This document shows, one piece after another, positions 14,785 through 23,414 of a DNA stretch of 41,790 nucleotides. Where the stretch lies: positions 1 through 41,790 of the forward strand of contig CAYPYW010000018.1 in NCBI GenBank assembly GCA_964415365.1, in the 5' to 3' direction. Both the position numbers and the translations under genes were made by a program. Every line of letters begins with the position of its first letter. Position 1 is the first letter of the stretch. Below the pieces are notes generated by a model. The model saw only the letters and a list, made by a program, of their open reading frames with translations. It had not been told where the DNA came from and searched no databases. Source of the stretch: Hydromicrobium sp964415365. GTDB taxonomy: Bacteria > Actinomycetota > Humimicrobiia > Humimicrobiales > Humimicrobiaceae.

Positions 14785-16047
14785 ATGGAGAAATCATTAA
14801 AATTTTTCAGCACAGCAAGCTCAGAGCTTCAACTGCAAATTAATACCTCAATAATATTTAATTATATTCGTGAAAATGAACCAATTTCAAGGATTCAGAT
14901 ATCTAATGATTTAAAGATAAGCCCTTCAGCAGTATCCAGAGTAATAAACAGGTTAATGAATGGTGGTTTTGTTTTAGAAGTAGAAAAACTCAAAACTAGC
15001 AGTGGTAAAAGACCGACACTTCTTAAAACCAAAGGTGATGAAGGTTTTGTTATTGGGATAGACCTTGGAAAAGAGAAATTTAGGCTTGCTCTGGCAGATT
15101 TTAAAGGCAGGATAATCAATAAATATACCGGATTTAAAATTAATAAGGATATTGATATATCAGAGGAGATAAAGTCGGAAATAAAAAGTATTTTAAACAA
15201 ATCTTATCAGGGTAAGAAAATGAATAAAAATAAGTTAAAAAGTATTTGTGTCGGGGTTCCGGCTACTGTTGATATTAATAGCGGAAAGATTGTCAGTGCT
15301 CCTCTTTATGGAAATTGGAAAGATTTGAACTTAAAGGAAGTATTGGAAGAGGAATTTAAGATTCCCATATATGTTGAGAACGGTGCCAACTTATCTGCAT
15401 TGGGAGAAAAAAATTTTGGAGAAGGTAAGAGTTTTAAACATCTGATTTTCGTGGAAGTAAGTAACGGTGTAGGTGCGGGAATAGTTGTTGATAACCATTT
15501 ATTCAGGGGTTCTTGCGGATCTGCAGGCGAAATTGGATTTACGATAATTAATGAGAGTAATCTGGGTTTTGAGAGAAAAAATAAAGGTTTTCTGGAGAAG
15601 TATGCTTCTGTGGAAAGCCTTAGTAAGAAAGCAATAAGAGAAATTAAAAATGGTAAAAAAACTATAATCACTGAAATGGTGAATTCTGTTGAAGACATAG
15701 AACCCTATATGGTATGTGAAGCGGCTATAAATGGAGATAAATTTGCAAATGACTTAATAAAAGAGATGGTTGAGTTCTTATCAATTGTAATAATTAATTT
15801 GATTTTAATTCAAAATCCTCAAATTATAGTATTGGGAGGGGATATATGTAATCTACCTGAAGTAGATAAATTATTTTTAAAGCCGATCATTAAATTGGTT
15901 AAAAGTTCAATACCTTTTGAGATTCCAGAAATAGAGTTATCTGGGCTTGGTGAAGATACACAGGTTATTGGTGCTTCATTTCATGCAGCAGAATCACTAC
16001 TGTTAGATAAATTTCCTTATAAAATTGAGGAGGAAACTGTTTCTTAA
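14785..16047 (+). CDS. ROK family transcriptional repressor (NagC/XylR-like)
   Basis: About 420 residues. An N-terminal winged helix-turn-helix (ISRIQISNDLKISPSAVSRV, with the wing around INRLMNGGFVLEVEK) is followed by a ROK sugar-binding domain beginning VIGIDLGKEKFRLALAD. The ROK core is degenerate: GEIGFTII replaces the usual GExGH motif, and the CxCGxxGC zinc cysteines are absent, so it is unlikely to be a kinase and may sense a different ligand. ATG at 14785 is preferred; an in-frame TTG at 14776 is possible, and neither has a clear ribosome binding site. The shared 21-bp operator at 9784, 11697 and 14719 is its likely target. It is followed by the NagB-like gene. Confidence 0.88.
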   Translation: MEKSLKFFSTASSELQLQINTSIIFNYIRENEPISRIQISNDLKISPSAVSRVINRLMNGGFVLEVEKLKTSSGKRPTLLKTKGDEGFVIGIDLGKEKFRLALADFKGRIINKYTGFKINKDIDISEEIKSEIKSILNKSYQGKKMNKNKLKSICVGVPATVDINSGKIVSAPLYGNWKDLNLKEVLEEEFKIPIYVENGANLSALGEKNFGEGKSFKHLIFVEVSNGVGAGIVVDNHLFRGSCGSAGEIGFTIINESNLGFERKNKGFLEKYASVESLSKKAIREIKNGKKTIITEMVNSVEDIEPYMVCEAAINGDKFANDLIKEMVEFLSIVIINLILIQNPQIIVLGGDICNLPEVDKLFLKPIIKLVKSSIPFEIPEIELSGLGEDTQVIGASFHAAESLLLDKFPYKIEEETVS

Positions 16048-16088
16048 AAATAAATTAAAATGTTTTAATGATGATGTGCGTATAAGAA

Positions 16089-16910
16089 ATGGATTATTTT
16101 AATATCAATGTAAATGAAATTCTAAATAATGACTTTATTAAAATCTATGTTGTTGAGAACAAAATAGATATTTACAATGAAATAGCGCGAATTATGGTTG
16201 ATAAACTTAAAGAAAATAACAGGAAAGGTAATGTTACGTCATTTATATTGCCAGTAGGTCCAAGAGGACAATATAAAAGATTTGCAGAAATTTGTAATAA
16301 GGAAAATATAAGTTGTAAAAATCTGATTACTATTAATATGGATGAGTATTTAGATAGTACTGATAATTTAATACCGGAGAGTAGTGCATTAAGTTTCAGA
16401 GCTTTTATGAAAGAAAATTTATTTAATCTACTAAAGAATAGTTTAAAGGTAAAACCTCAGAATATTTTTTTTCCTGATCCGAATAATCCTAAGCAAATTG
16501 AAAAAGTCATCAAAGAAATAGGTGGAGTTGATATTTGTTTTGGTGGTGTTGGAATAAATGGGCATATTGCTTTTAATGAACCAATGGATGAGAAATCAAT
16601 AACGCGGCAGAAATTTAAATGTTTAAAAACAAGGGTACAAGAAATTTCCCAAGATACTATTATTATAAATAGTATAGAATATGGAGGTTATACTGATTTT
16701 ATTCCTAAGAAATGTGTGACCATAGGAATGGCTGAAATTTTTATGTCTAAGGAATTAAGATTTTATTTAGAGCATGACTGGCAATCAGCTGTATTAAGAA
16801 AAGCAATATTTGAAAAACCGACATCTTCTTTTCCCGTTACATACTTAAAAGAACACAAAAAAAGTAGTATTACACTATCGGAAAATGTTTTAAGAAAGTA
16901 TATGTGCTAA
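16089..16910 (+). CDS. Glucosamine-6-phosphate deaminase/isomerase-like protein (NagB family)
   Basis: 273 residues of the NagB/6-phosphogluconolactonase fold. Recognisable are the phosphate loop FILPVGPRGQY, TINMDEYLD (Asp85, the ring-proton Asp of NagB) and GGVGINGHIAFNEP with His159 and Glu164. The position that is catalytic Asp141 in E. coli NagB is Asn157 here (GINGH instead of GNDGH), and the phosphate loop is diverged. It may act on a different sugar phosphate or work as an isomerase rather than a deaminase. It is 41 bases downstream of the ROK gene and probably in the same autoregulated transcript. There is no clear Shine-Dalgarno. Confidence 0.8.
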   Translation: MDYFNINVNEILNNDFIKIYVVENKIDIYNEIARIMVDKLKENNRKGNVTSFILPVGPRGQYKRFAEICNKENISCKNLITINMDEYLDSTDNLIPESSALSFRAFMKENLFNLLKNSLKVKPQNIFFPDPNNPKQIEKVIKEIGGVDICFGGVGINGHIAFNEPMDEKSITRQKFKCLKTRVQEISQDTIIINSIEYGGYTDFIPKKCVTIGMAEIFMSKELRFYLEHDWQSAVLRKAIFEKPTSSFPVTYLKEHKKSSITLSENVLRKYMC

Positions 16911-16937
16911 TGGTAAACTTCTTTTTAATCAAGATAA

Positions 16938-16963
16938 GTTGTTGGTTTTGGCAGCTTTTTTAA
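16938..16963 (+). terminator. Possible weak intrinsic terminator
   Basis: AAGTTG (16938-16943) can pair with CAGCTT (16954-16959), with one G-U pair, ahead of a run of T. It lies just after the NagB-like gene and before the ABC importer. The stem is short and the loop is ten bases, so this is tentative. Confidence 0.3.
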
Positions 16964-17162
16964 TAGATTAAAGTTAGAAAGTGAAGTGATAATAACAAAA
17001 GATTTTTTAATTTTCAGATGAAAAGTTTAAGTCTGGGAAAGGAGGTTATATAGTAAAAGAGGAGTGAGATTTGTTAATGAGTTATTGTGTTATAATTATT
17101 AAAACTCAAACAAATCTAATAAAAGATTGTATTTTAGATTAATAAAAAAGGAGGCAAAGGAA

Positions 17163-18491
17163 ATGAAGAAATCATTATTATGCTTGTTCATTGCAGTGTT
17201 ATCAGTGTTTATGATAGCAACTTTTTCTCTTGCAGGCTGCAAAAAAGAAGCAGCTGAAACCACTGCAGCTGAAACCACTGCTGCTGAAACCACTGCTGCT
17301 GAAACCACTGCTGCGAAGGAAGTCAGTATAAAAGTTCTTCATATAGCTGGTCCGGAAGCAGATGTACTTCAGGAGCAATTACCTGATTTTACAGAAAAAA
17401 CAGGCATTAAGGTTCAGATGGATATTGCCACAAGAGATGATATGCCGGTCAGACTGTTGCGCGAATTAATTGAGGGGCAAGGGACTTATGATGCTGTTCT
17501 TGGGCTTTCAGGTAGTGACTATGCACCATATGTAAATAAAGGAAATTATATCCCTATAGAAGATTATATGACCCCGGACGAAGTAGAACAGTTTTATGCA
17601 AGATCTAATTTTACCGATCCACGCACCGGAAAAATGGCAGGAATTCCTCAGTATCATAACTGGGAAATGCTTTTCTACAGGTCAGATCTGTTGAATGATC
17701 CTGATGAACAGACTGCATTTAAAGCCAAATATGGAAGAGATCTAGCCGTTCCAACAACCTATGAGGAACTTGCCGAAGTCGCAGAATTCTTCACCCGTCC
17801 ACCGGATATGTATGGTTACATGATAGGCGGAACAGACTGGTCATTGATGTGTGATTATAATTATGCATTGTTTGGAGAAGGTGGAAATTATGGAGATAAG
17901 GATGGTAACCTGACACTAAACACTCCTGAGCAAATTAAAGCTATGACTGAGCTTGTAGGGCTTACTAAATTCTGTCCTCCTGGTTGGGAGACACAAACTT
18001 TCATGGATGGTGATACACTGATGCTGGAAGGTAAGGTTTTCATGTACCAGAACTGGTTTTATATCTGGTCGACCTTCCAGAAAGAAATGGCTGGAAAGAT
18101 AGATATGGCACCTCCAATCCAGGGAGGCGCCCAGCTCAGTGGATGGCTCGCGCTTATTCCAAAAAGCAGTCCAAATCCTGATGCTGCAGCTGAATTTTTA
18201 AAGTGGGAAGGTAGCTTTGATATTCAGAAGCAGCATGTATTGAAATTAGGTAACCTTCCGGCACGTAGCGATGTTCTGCAGGATCCTGAAGTCAGAGAAG
18301 CACTTGCAGGAATAGAGATGTTTGAGCAGGCTGCAAAAAAGACAAGTATTCCTCTTATCACATGGGAAGCAGAGTTACTGTCAGCTATACATGAGGCATT
18401 CTTCATGGTTGTAAATGGTGAAAAGACAGCAGAAGAAGCGATGAACTGGTTACAGAATGAAAAGTTTGCTGGCAGAAAGGCAATAGAATAG
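17163..18491 (+). CDS. ABC transporter sugar-binding lipoprotein (family 1 extracellular)
   Basis: 442 residues. The signal peptide is MKKSLLCLFIAVLSVFMIAT leading to the lipobox SLAGC, so the mature protein is lipid-anchored outside the membrane. A low-complexity (AAETT)4 linker follows. The rest is a type 1 solute-binding protein: IKVLHIAGPEADVLQEQLPDF with FTEKTGIKVQMDIA at the start, and a C-terminal lobe typical of sugar binders (AAEFLKWEGS, NLPARSDV). An in-frame TTG at 17127 would add 12 residues, but AAAGGAGGCAAAGGA and a proper signal peptide fix the start at 17163. It leads the importer operon. The ligand is presumably a mono- or oligosaccharide. Confidence 0.9.
   Translation: MKKSLLCLFIAVLSVFMIATFSLAGCKKEAAETTAAETTAAETTAAETTAAKEVSIKVLHIAGPEADVLQEQLPDFTEKTGIKVQMDIATRDDMPVRLLRELIEGQGTYDAVLGLSGSDYAPYVNKGNYIPIEDYMTPDEVEQFYARSNFTDPRTGKMAGIPQYHNWEMLFYRSDLLNDPDEQTAFKAKYGRDLAVPTTYEELAEVAEFFTRPPDMYGYMIGGTDWSLMCDYNYALFGEGGNYGDKDGNLTLNTPEQIKAMTELVGLTKFCPPGWETQTFMDGDTLMLEGKVFMYQNWFYIWSTFQKEMAGKIDMAPPIQGGAQLSGWLALIPKSSPNPDAAAEFLKWEGSFDIQKQHVLKLGNLPARSDVLQDPEVREALAGIEMFEQAAKKTSIPLITWEAELLSAIHEAFFMVVNGEKTAEEAMNWLQNEKFAGRKAIE
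17250..17309 (+). repeat. Four tandem 15-bp repeats coding AAETT
   Basis: Four copies of GC(A/T)GCTGAAACCACT in frame encode a Thr/Ala/Glu-rich linker between the lipid-anchored cysteine and the binding domain. Two copies read GCA and two GCT at the first codon, so the array probably grew by slippage. Confidence 0.9.
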
Positions 18492-18524
18492 TTTTCCAAT
18501 TTTGTTGTGTTGCTTGGTTTAAAA

Positions 18525-18557
18525 TAGGAACAGGCTACAAAAAGTAGCCTGTTCCTA
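18525..18557. promoter_or_regulatory. Strong intercistronic hairpin between binding protein and permease genes
   Basis: TAGGAACAGGCTAC at 18525-18538, an AAAAA loop, and GTAGCCTGTTCCTA at 18544-18557 form a perfect 14-bp stem. No T-run follows on the plus strand, so it is not a classical plus-strand terminator. In this position, hairpins usually stabilise the upstream mRNA or lower read-through so that the binding protein exceeds the permeases. On the minus strand it would be followed by TTTT. Confidence 0.75.
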
Positions 18558-18640
18558 GAAAAAAGGAAAAGAATAAAAAGGTCCATTGGGCAAGATTTAT
18601 AAGTGTTTCATCATAGGTAAAGTGTCTTTAGGGGTTATAG

Positions 18641-19543
18641 GTGTTTTCTGAAAAAAGGAAAAGCAGAAGCAGTATTACAAGTGTAGAGCGAAGAGTAGGG
18701 TTTTATTTTATTCTTCCATGTTTTTTGTTTTTGTTGGTTTTTTTAGCTTATCCTTTATTTAGGACTGTTTATTTAAGCTTTCTGAATTATAATCCCATTC
18801 AATCCCTTGAAAAAACTTTTGCCGGACTCGAAAACTATAAATGGTTAATAAATGACCCTACTTTCTTAAATTCACTCTATATTACTGTGCTTTTTACAAT
18901 CTTGAGTGTTATTCTCGAAACACTATTTGGTTTGTTTATAGCTGTTATTCTTAGCAAGTTTCGCGAGGGTGGTATTATAAAGAAGATTGCTTCAGCAATT
19001 CTTACAGGAATTTTTATAATACCATGGGCTATACCTGGAATTTCTGCAGCTGTATCCTGGAGACTATTATATCATCCTCAGTTTGGACCAATAAATTTTT
19101 TATTGGGTAGAAGTATTTTATGGCTTTCAAATTCTCATCTGGCCTTATTTTCAATAATAATTGCTGATGTATGGAAATGTACCCCATTCTTTATAATTAT
19201 TTTTCTTGCGGCTATTGTTTGTATTCCAAGGGAACAGCTTGAAGCAGCATATGCCGATGGAGTAACAAAATGGCAGGAATTCAGATATATAGTGCTTCCT
19301 TCAATTTTGCCAGTTATGTTTGTCTCCTGTGTTTTCAGAGCAATTGATGCATTTACAAAGATTTTTGACCTGGTATATGTGCTTACTGGTGGAGGTCCGG
19401 GTAAAGCCACTGAAGTTTTGCCGCTGCTGATTTTTAAAATGGCTCTTAAGTATTTTAGATTTGGTACAGCTTCAGCGTTATCAGTTGTGGCTATTATATT
19501 ATCTCTGGCTTTTGGTATCTGGTTGTTAAGGAAAAACAGATGA
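18641..19543 (+). CDS. ABC sugar transporter permease (MalF/UgpA-type)
   Basis: 300 residues with about six membrane segments. The EAA loop, which docks the ATPase, is EQLEAAYADGVTKWQEFRYI followed by VLPSILPV, in the usual place in the C-terminal half. It starts at GTG with AGGGG upstream. The stop overlaps the next permease's ATG by four bases, so the two are translationally coupled. A decayed copy of its 3' end is found at 37388-37580. Confidence 0.92.
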   Translation: MFSEKRKSRSSITSVERRVGFYFILPCFLFLLVFLAYPLFRTVYLSFLNYNPIQSLEKTFAGLENYKWLINDPTFLNSLYITVLFTILSVILETLFGLFIAVILSKFREGGIIKKIASAILTGIFIIPWAIPGISAAVSWRLLYHPQFGPINFLLGRSILWLSNSHLALFSIIIADVWKCTPFFIIIFLAAIVCIPREQLEAAYADGVTKWQEFRYIVLPSILPVMFVSCVFRAIDAFTKIFDLVYVLTGGGPGKATEVLPLLIFKMALKYFRFGTASALSVVAIILSLAFGIWLLRKNR

Positions 19544-20370
19544 AATCTTTTAATAAAGCAGAAGTTGTATATATTTTGTTAATAGTTGTGCTTGTAATTG
19601 TTATACTTTATCCAATTTTTTGGATGATATCCTCTTCTGTAAAAGTTGAGGAAGAAATAAATAGCACCACTCCAACATGGATTCCAAAACACTTTACCCT
19701 GGAACATTACCGGGAAATATTCAAAAAATATAATTTTGGCAGAAGTATGTTAAACAGTTTGATAATTGCATTGAGCACTACTGTGGTCAGTGTAGTACTC
19801 GGGCTTACAGCTGCATACGGCTTTTCAAGGTTTAAATTTCCTGGTTCAAACATATTTCTTATAATAATCTTGCTTGTAAGACTTTTCACACCAGCAGCAC
19901 TAATCGTTCCATTTTATGATTTAATGTCCTGGCTTGGTCTGGTTGATTCGCTTATTTCAATAATAATTGGCGTAACTGTTATAAATCTGCCTTTTGTGCT
20001 TTGGATTATGAAAGCCTTTTTTGATGATTTTCCAAAAGAGCTTGAAGATGCTGCAAAAGTGGACGGGAGTTCCTATATTCGTGTTTTTACCAGAATAGTT
20101 CTTCCATGTTCTTTACCGGCAATTGCAACAGTTGTACTTTTTTCTTTTACGATGGGTTGGAATGATTTTCTGTTTGCGCTTTCATTCTCACAATCGATCA
20201 GGTCAACACCTGCTACTGTTTCTATTTCTCTCATGATTACAGGTTACAAAATATACTGGGGGCACCTGATGTCAGGAGGAACGTTCTTATCAATTCCTAT
20301 TGTCTTAATTACTCTTTTTCTCCAAAGATACTTTATTAAGGGCCTAACAATGGGTGCAGTTAAAGAGTGA
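19540..20370 (+). CDS. ABC sugar transporter permease (MalG/UgpE-type)
   Basis: 276 residues with six membrane segments. LYPIFWMISSSVK near the N-terminus and the EAA loop KELEDAAKVDGSSYIRVFTR with IVLPCSLPAI are typical of MalG-like subunits. It pairs with the preceding permease to form the channel. No ATP-binding subunit gene lies in the window, so the importer presumably borrows a shared MsmK/UgpC-type ATPase encoded elsewhere. Confidence 0.92.
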   Translation: MKSFNKAEVVYILLIVVLVIVILYPIFWMISSSVKVEEEINSTTPTWIPKHFTLEHYREIFKKYNFGRSMLNSLIIALSTTVVSVVLGLTAAYGFSRFKFPGSNIFLIIILLVRLFTPAALIVPFYDLMSWLGLVDSLISIIIGVTVINLPFVLWIMKAFFDDFPKELEDAAKVDGSSYIRVFTRIVLPCSLPAIATVVLFSFTMGWNDFLFALSFSQSIRSTPATVSISLMITGYKIYWGHLMSGGTFLSIPIVLITLFLQRYFIKGLTMGAVKE

Positions 20371-20432
20371 TAATATTTGATATCAAAAGGATAAAGCATT
20401 TGATGATACAATAAATATATTAGGAGGTTAAT

Positions 20433-20993
20433 GTGTACAGCCAGATAATTTACTTCCAGAAACCTGGGAAAGTAAATACCGTGGAAACACTTAGGGCAGC
20501 GAAAAAACGTGCAATTGATCTTGGTATCAGAAAGGTAATAATTGCTTCAAGTCATGGCTATACTGCTTTAAAGGCTGCTGATATTTTTAAGGATACCGGA
20601 ATTGAAATAATTGCAGTGGGTATTTCTAATTCATTTTCAAAGGAAGGATGGAATTTAAAACCTGACGAAAAACGGAAGATGGAGGACCAGGGAATTAAAG
20701 TAGTTGTATCGCACCATGGTCTTGAGGCCGGTGTATCAGAATCATTCGGGTGTTTTCATTCACCAGGAAACATAATTGCAGAAACACTAAGATGTTTTTC
20801 CCAGGGTTTGAAAGTTGCAGTTGAAGTAACTATTATGGCTGTAGAAGCAGGTTTTGTTTCCATAGATAGCAATTTAATTGCAATAGGAGGTACAGATGAA
20901 GGTGCTGACACTGCAATTGTTTTGAAACCTGCATTTGCCAGAGAATTTAAAAATCTTAAAATTCAGGAAATAATTACGAAACCATATTTGTAA
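20433..20993 (+). CDS. Pyruvate kinase C-terminal-domain-like protein
   Basis: 186 residues corresponding to a stand-alone pyruvate kinase alpha/beta (C-terminal) domain: TVETLRAAKKRAIDLGIRKV, IIASSHGYTALKAA, and a late AIGGTDEGADTAIVLKPA. The catalytic barrel of pyruvate kinase is absent, so it is not that enzyme. Stand-alone homologues are known in archaea and anaerobic bacteria but their function is not established; a ligand-binding or regulatory role is possible. It starts at GTG with AGGAGG upstream and follows the importer by 62 bases, so it is likely in that operon. Confidence 0.8.
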   Translation: MYSQIIYFQKPGKVNTVETLRAAKKRAIDLGIRKVIIASSHGYTALKAADIFKDTGIEIIAVGISNSFSKEGWNLKPDEKRKMEDQGIKVVVSHHGLEAGVSESFGCFHSPGNIIAETLRCFSQGLKVAVEVTIMAVEAGFVSIDSNLIAIGGTDEGADTAIVLKPAFAREFKNLKIQEIITKPYL

Positions 20994-21104
20994 TGTAGAA
21001 GATTAATTTATTTAACAATTTAAAAGAATTAATTTAATAAGAAATATCCTGTTTAAAAATTATTATTAATAAAATTTATTATCTTATTATACGAGGAGTA
21101 AATA

Positions 21105-22214
21105 ATGGATAAAACTATAGGGTTTGGGATCATCGGAGAAGAGCACTGGTACTGGTCCTGTGGATGTGCTTATGCACTTGCAATTAACCCTAAGACAAAA
21201 TTTGTGGCTATGGCTGCAGGCACTGATAAGGGGTTAGCTAAAAAAATAGCAAATACCTACGAAGCAGAAAATTTCTATGAAGATTACCGACAGTTACTTG
21301 AAAATCCTGAAGTTGATTCAGTCATTATTACAACAACGACAGACAGACATGCTGAAATAGCTGTAAATGCTGCTGAGAAGGGCAAGAATATTTTACTTAA
21401 TAAACCAATAGCACGCAGTTTGGCTGAAGCAGATGAAATAATAGCTGCGGCTGAAAAAAATAAAATAAAAGTTATGGTGTTAGCGGCAAAGTCCAATTTT
21501 AAGGATACTGCCTTAAAATTTATAGAAGATGGTATTATTGGCAGACCTTTTGCAGTTCATGCATCTTTCTTTGCAATACCCCCCTTAGAAGCACCTGGTA
21601 AAAATAAGCCTGGGTGGTTCGTTGAAACCGGTAAAGTTGCCGGCGGAGGCTTTATCGATCATGCTGTATTTCTAGTCGGTAAAGTTGAAGATTATTTCGA
21701 CTCAAATGTGTCACGTATTTATGCAGAAATAGGTAAGTTCAAATTTAAAAACTGGTCAGTTGACGATCATGGAATAGCACTGGTAAAGTTCAATAATGGC
21801 AGTATTGCAACAATTGAAGCGACATTCACCTCCACGACTGACAGTCATATGCGCTTTCATATAATAGGTACAGAGGGTGAACTGGAGGTATTGGGCAGTA
21901 GGATAAAAGTTTCTTCCACAAAGAAAGAATACGAAGGCCGGGTGACTGAATTTGAGTTTACTCCACCGAATCCTCTCTTTAGTGACTTGTTCCTAAATAT
22001 TACTGTCCCTGTTCCGCCAATTGTCGGAAGCATGTTTGTAGATGAGTTTGTAGGATATATTCTCAATAACCAGGAGCCTTTAGGAAATGCAATAGTTGCA
22101 CGAAGACACCTTGAGTGCTGTCTGGCTGCTTATAAGTCTGTAGAGCTTGGGCACCCTGTAAGTCTTCCCCTAAAAGGAAGTATAGACGTTGCCGGCATAC
22201 TTGCAAAATTGTAA
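21105..22214 (+). CDS. Gfo/Idh/MocA family oxidoreductase with atypical NKP motif
   Basis: 369 residues. The Rossmann start reads GFGIIGEEHWYWSCG, unusual for its aromatic residues right after the glycine loop. The canonical EKP motif is NKP (ILLNKPIAR), keeping the lysine but losing the Glu. The active-site segment is GGGFIDHAVFLVG, with Asp and His adjacent rather than spaced DxxxH. Despite these changes the fold is clear. ACGAGGAG precedes the ATG. It is next to a TIM-barrel isomerase and another Gfo/Idh, probably acting on the imported sugar. Altered catalytic residues suggest a different substrate or a non-redox role. Confidence 0.85.
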   Translation: MDKTIGFGIIGEEHWYWSCGCAYALAINPKTKFVAMAAGTDKGLAKKIANTYEAENFYEDYRQLLENPEVDSVIITTTTDRHAEIAVNAAEKGKNILLNKPIARSLAEADEIIAAAEKNKIKVMVLAAKSNFKDTALKFIEDGIIGRPFAVHASFFAIPPLEAPGKNKPGWFVETGKVAGGGFIDHAVFLVGKVEDYFDSNVSRIYAEIGKFKFKNWSVDDHGIALVKFNNGSIATIEATFTSTTDSHMRFHIIGTEGELEVLGSRIKVSSTKKEYEGRVTEFEFTPPNPLFSDLFLNITVPVPPIVGSMFVDEFVGYILNNQEPLGNAIVARRHLECCLAAYKSVELGHPVSLPLKGSIDVAGILAKL

Positions 22215-22355
22215 ATTTTTTTATTGGATTATTCTATGGTATGAATTTTTATAAAAGGATGATCATTTCATATTAATACAAGCAACAAGCAAGTAAGTGT
22301 ATATAGTAGATGTATATATTTATTAAAAAAATATAAAAAGAATGGAGGTATAACT

Positions 22356-23291
22356 TTGAAACTTGCACTTTATACTATTACTTATGCAGGTCTCTGGTAC
22401 AGGGGGGGTCCCCTGCCGATGGATGAATTTATCGATAGAGCTAAAGAATATGGATTTGATGGTATTGAAATAGACGGTAAAAGGCCACATGGATTCCCGC
22501 TGGATTTAGATGAGAACCAGAGGAAAGAAATCCGAAAAAAGGCTGAAACTGCAGGTCTGGAAATCTGTGCAGTTGCAGGAAATAATAACTTTGTAAGTCC
22601 ATTTCAGGAGCAGAGGGAAAATGAACTTTTAATGCTTGCTGAGCAGATCAGGCTGGCAAGTGATCTGGGTGCCCCATTGTTAAGAGTTTTTTTGGCATGG
22701 AGAGGGATAACGATAATTGATGGAATTGCTAATTATGAGACTCCAACCAAGTATGATATTGATCATTTCTCTCCGGATGCTACAAATTGGCAGCGCTGGA
22801 AATGGGCTAAGGAAGCTTTAAAGGAGGGGGTAAGGATTGCTGAGAAATATGGTGTTGCATTGGTTTTACAAAATCATGGACCATTATTGAGAAATTATAA
22901 AGAAATGATTAGTACGGTAAAAGAGATAGGTTCAGAATATTTAAAGTGTTGTCTGGATTGCATGCTGCTTAACAGTCAGGAAGACGATTATGTGCACCAG
23001 GCAGTTCTGGATGTGGGTAAACTGCAACTTCATTCACATTTTCCTGGAGAGTTTGAAAGGAAAAATGGAAAGGTTGTTCAGATGCTTATGAGGGGTTATG
23101 AGGAGTTTGGTATAACTAATTACCCGACGTTTGTTAAAGCTTTAAAAGAAATTGGATATAGGGGTTATATGTCATATGAATTCTGCCATTCGCCTCTTAA
23201 TGAGGACAGGGAAGTAGCCGGAATTGAAAGAGTGCATGAACAGGTGCAATATGCAAGAGAATATATGGATGATTTAATTAAAAATGCCTAG
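22356..23291 (+). CDS. Sugar phosphate isomerase/epimerase (TIM barrel)
   Basis: 311 residues of the xylose-isomerase-like TIM-barrel family. FDGIEIDGKRPHG carries the second-strand Glu; VLQNHGPLL, CLDCMLLN, LQLHSHFPGE and YMSYEFCHSP place the metal-binding residues, the last Glu being in SYEFC. The start is TTG with GGAGG seven bases upstream. It sits between two Gfo/Idh genes, repeating the pairing at 2795-4909. Family members include 3-keto-sugar isomerases and C-glycoside lyase subunits as well as simple epimerases, so the reaction cannot be fixed. Confidence 0.85.
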   Translation: MKLALYTITYAGLWYRGGPLPMDEFIDRAKEYGFDGIEIDGKRPHGFPLDLDENQRKEIRKKAETAGLEICAVAGNNNFVSPFQEQRENELLMLAEQIRLASDLGAPLLRVFLAWRGITIIDGIANYETPTKYDIDHFSPDATNWQRWKWAKEALKEGVRIAEKYGVALVLQNHGPLLRNYKEMISTVKEIGSEYLKCCLDCMLLNSQEDDYVHQAVLDVGKLQLHSHFPGEFERKNGKVVQMLMRGYEEFGITNYPTFVKALKEIGYRGYMSYEFCHSPLNEDREVAGIERVHEQVQYAREYMDDLIKNA

Positions 23292-23414
23292 GTAATTTGT
23301 GTGGGTAAACCTGAATTTTAAAATTATATAAATCGTAGGTATATATCTGGTTTTAGTGTAGTTTTGCCATAATCGACCTAAGCTTATTACTAAATGTTAT
23401 AAGGAGGGTTTGTC

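Noticed and set aside
17127..17162. TTG start extending the binding lipoprotein by 12 residues
   Set aside because: It would place a charged segment before the signal peptide, and a strong AAAGGAGG lies inside it, right before the ATG at 17163.
17245..17315. Tandem repeats as a CRISPR array
   Set aside because: The units are 15 bp, have no spacers, are in frame and encode a lipoprotein linker; no CRISPR array or cas gene is seen.
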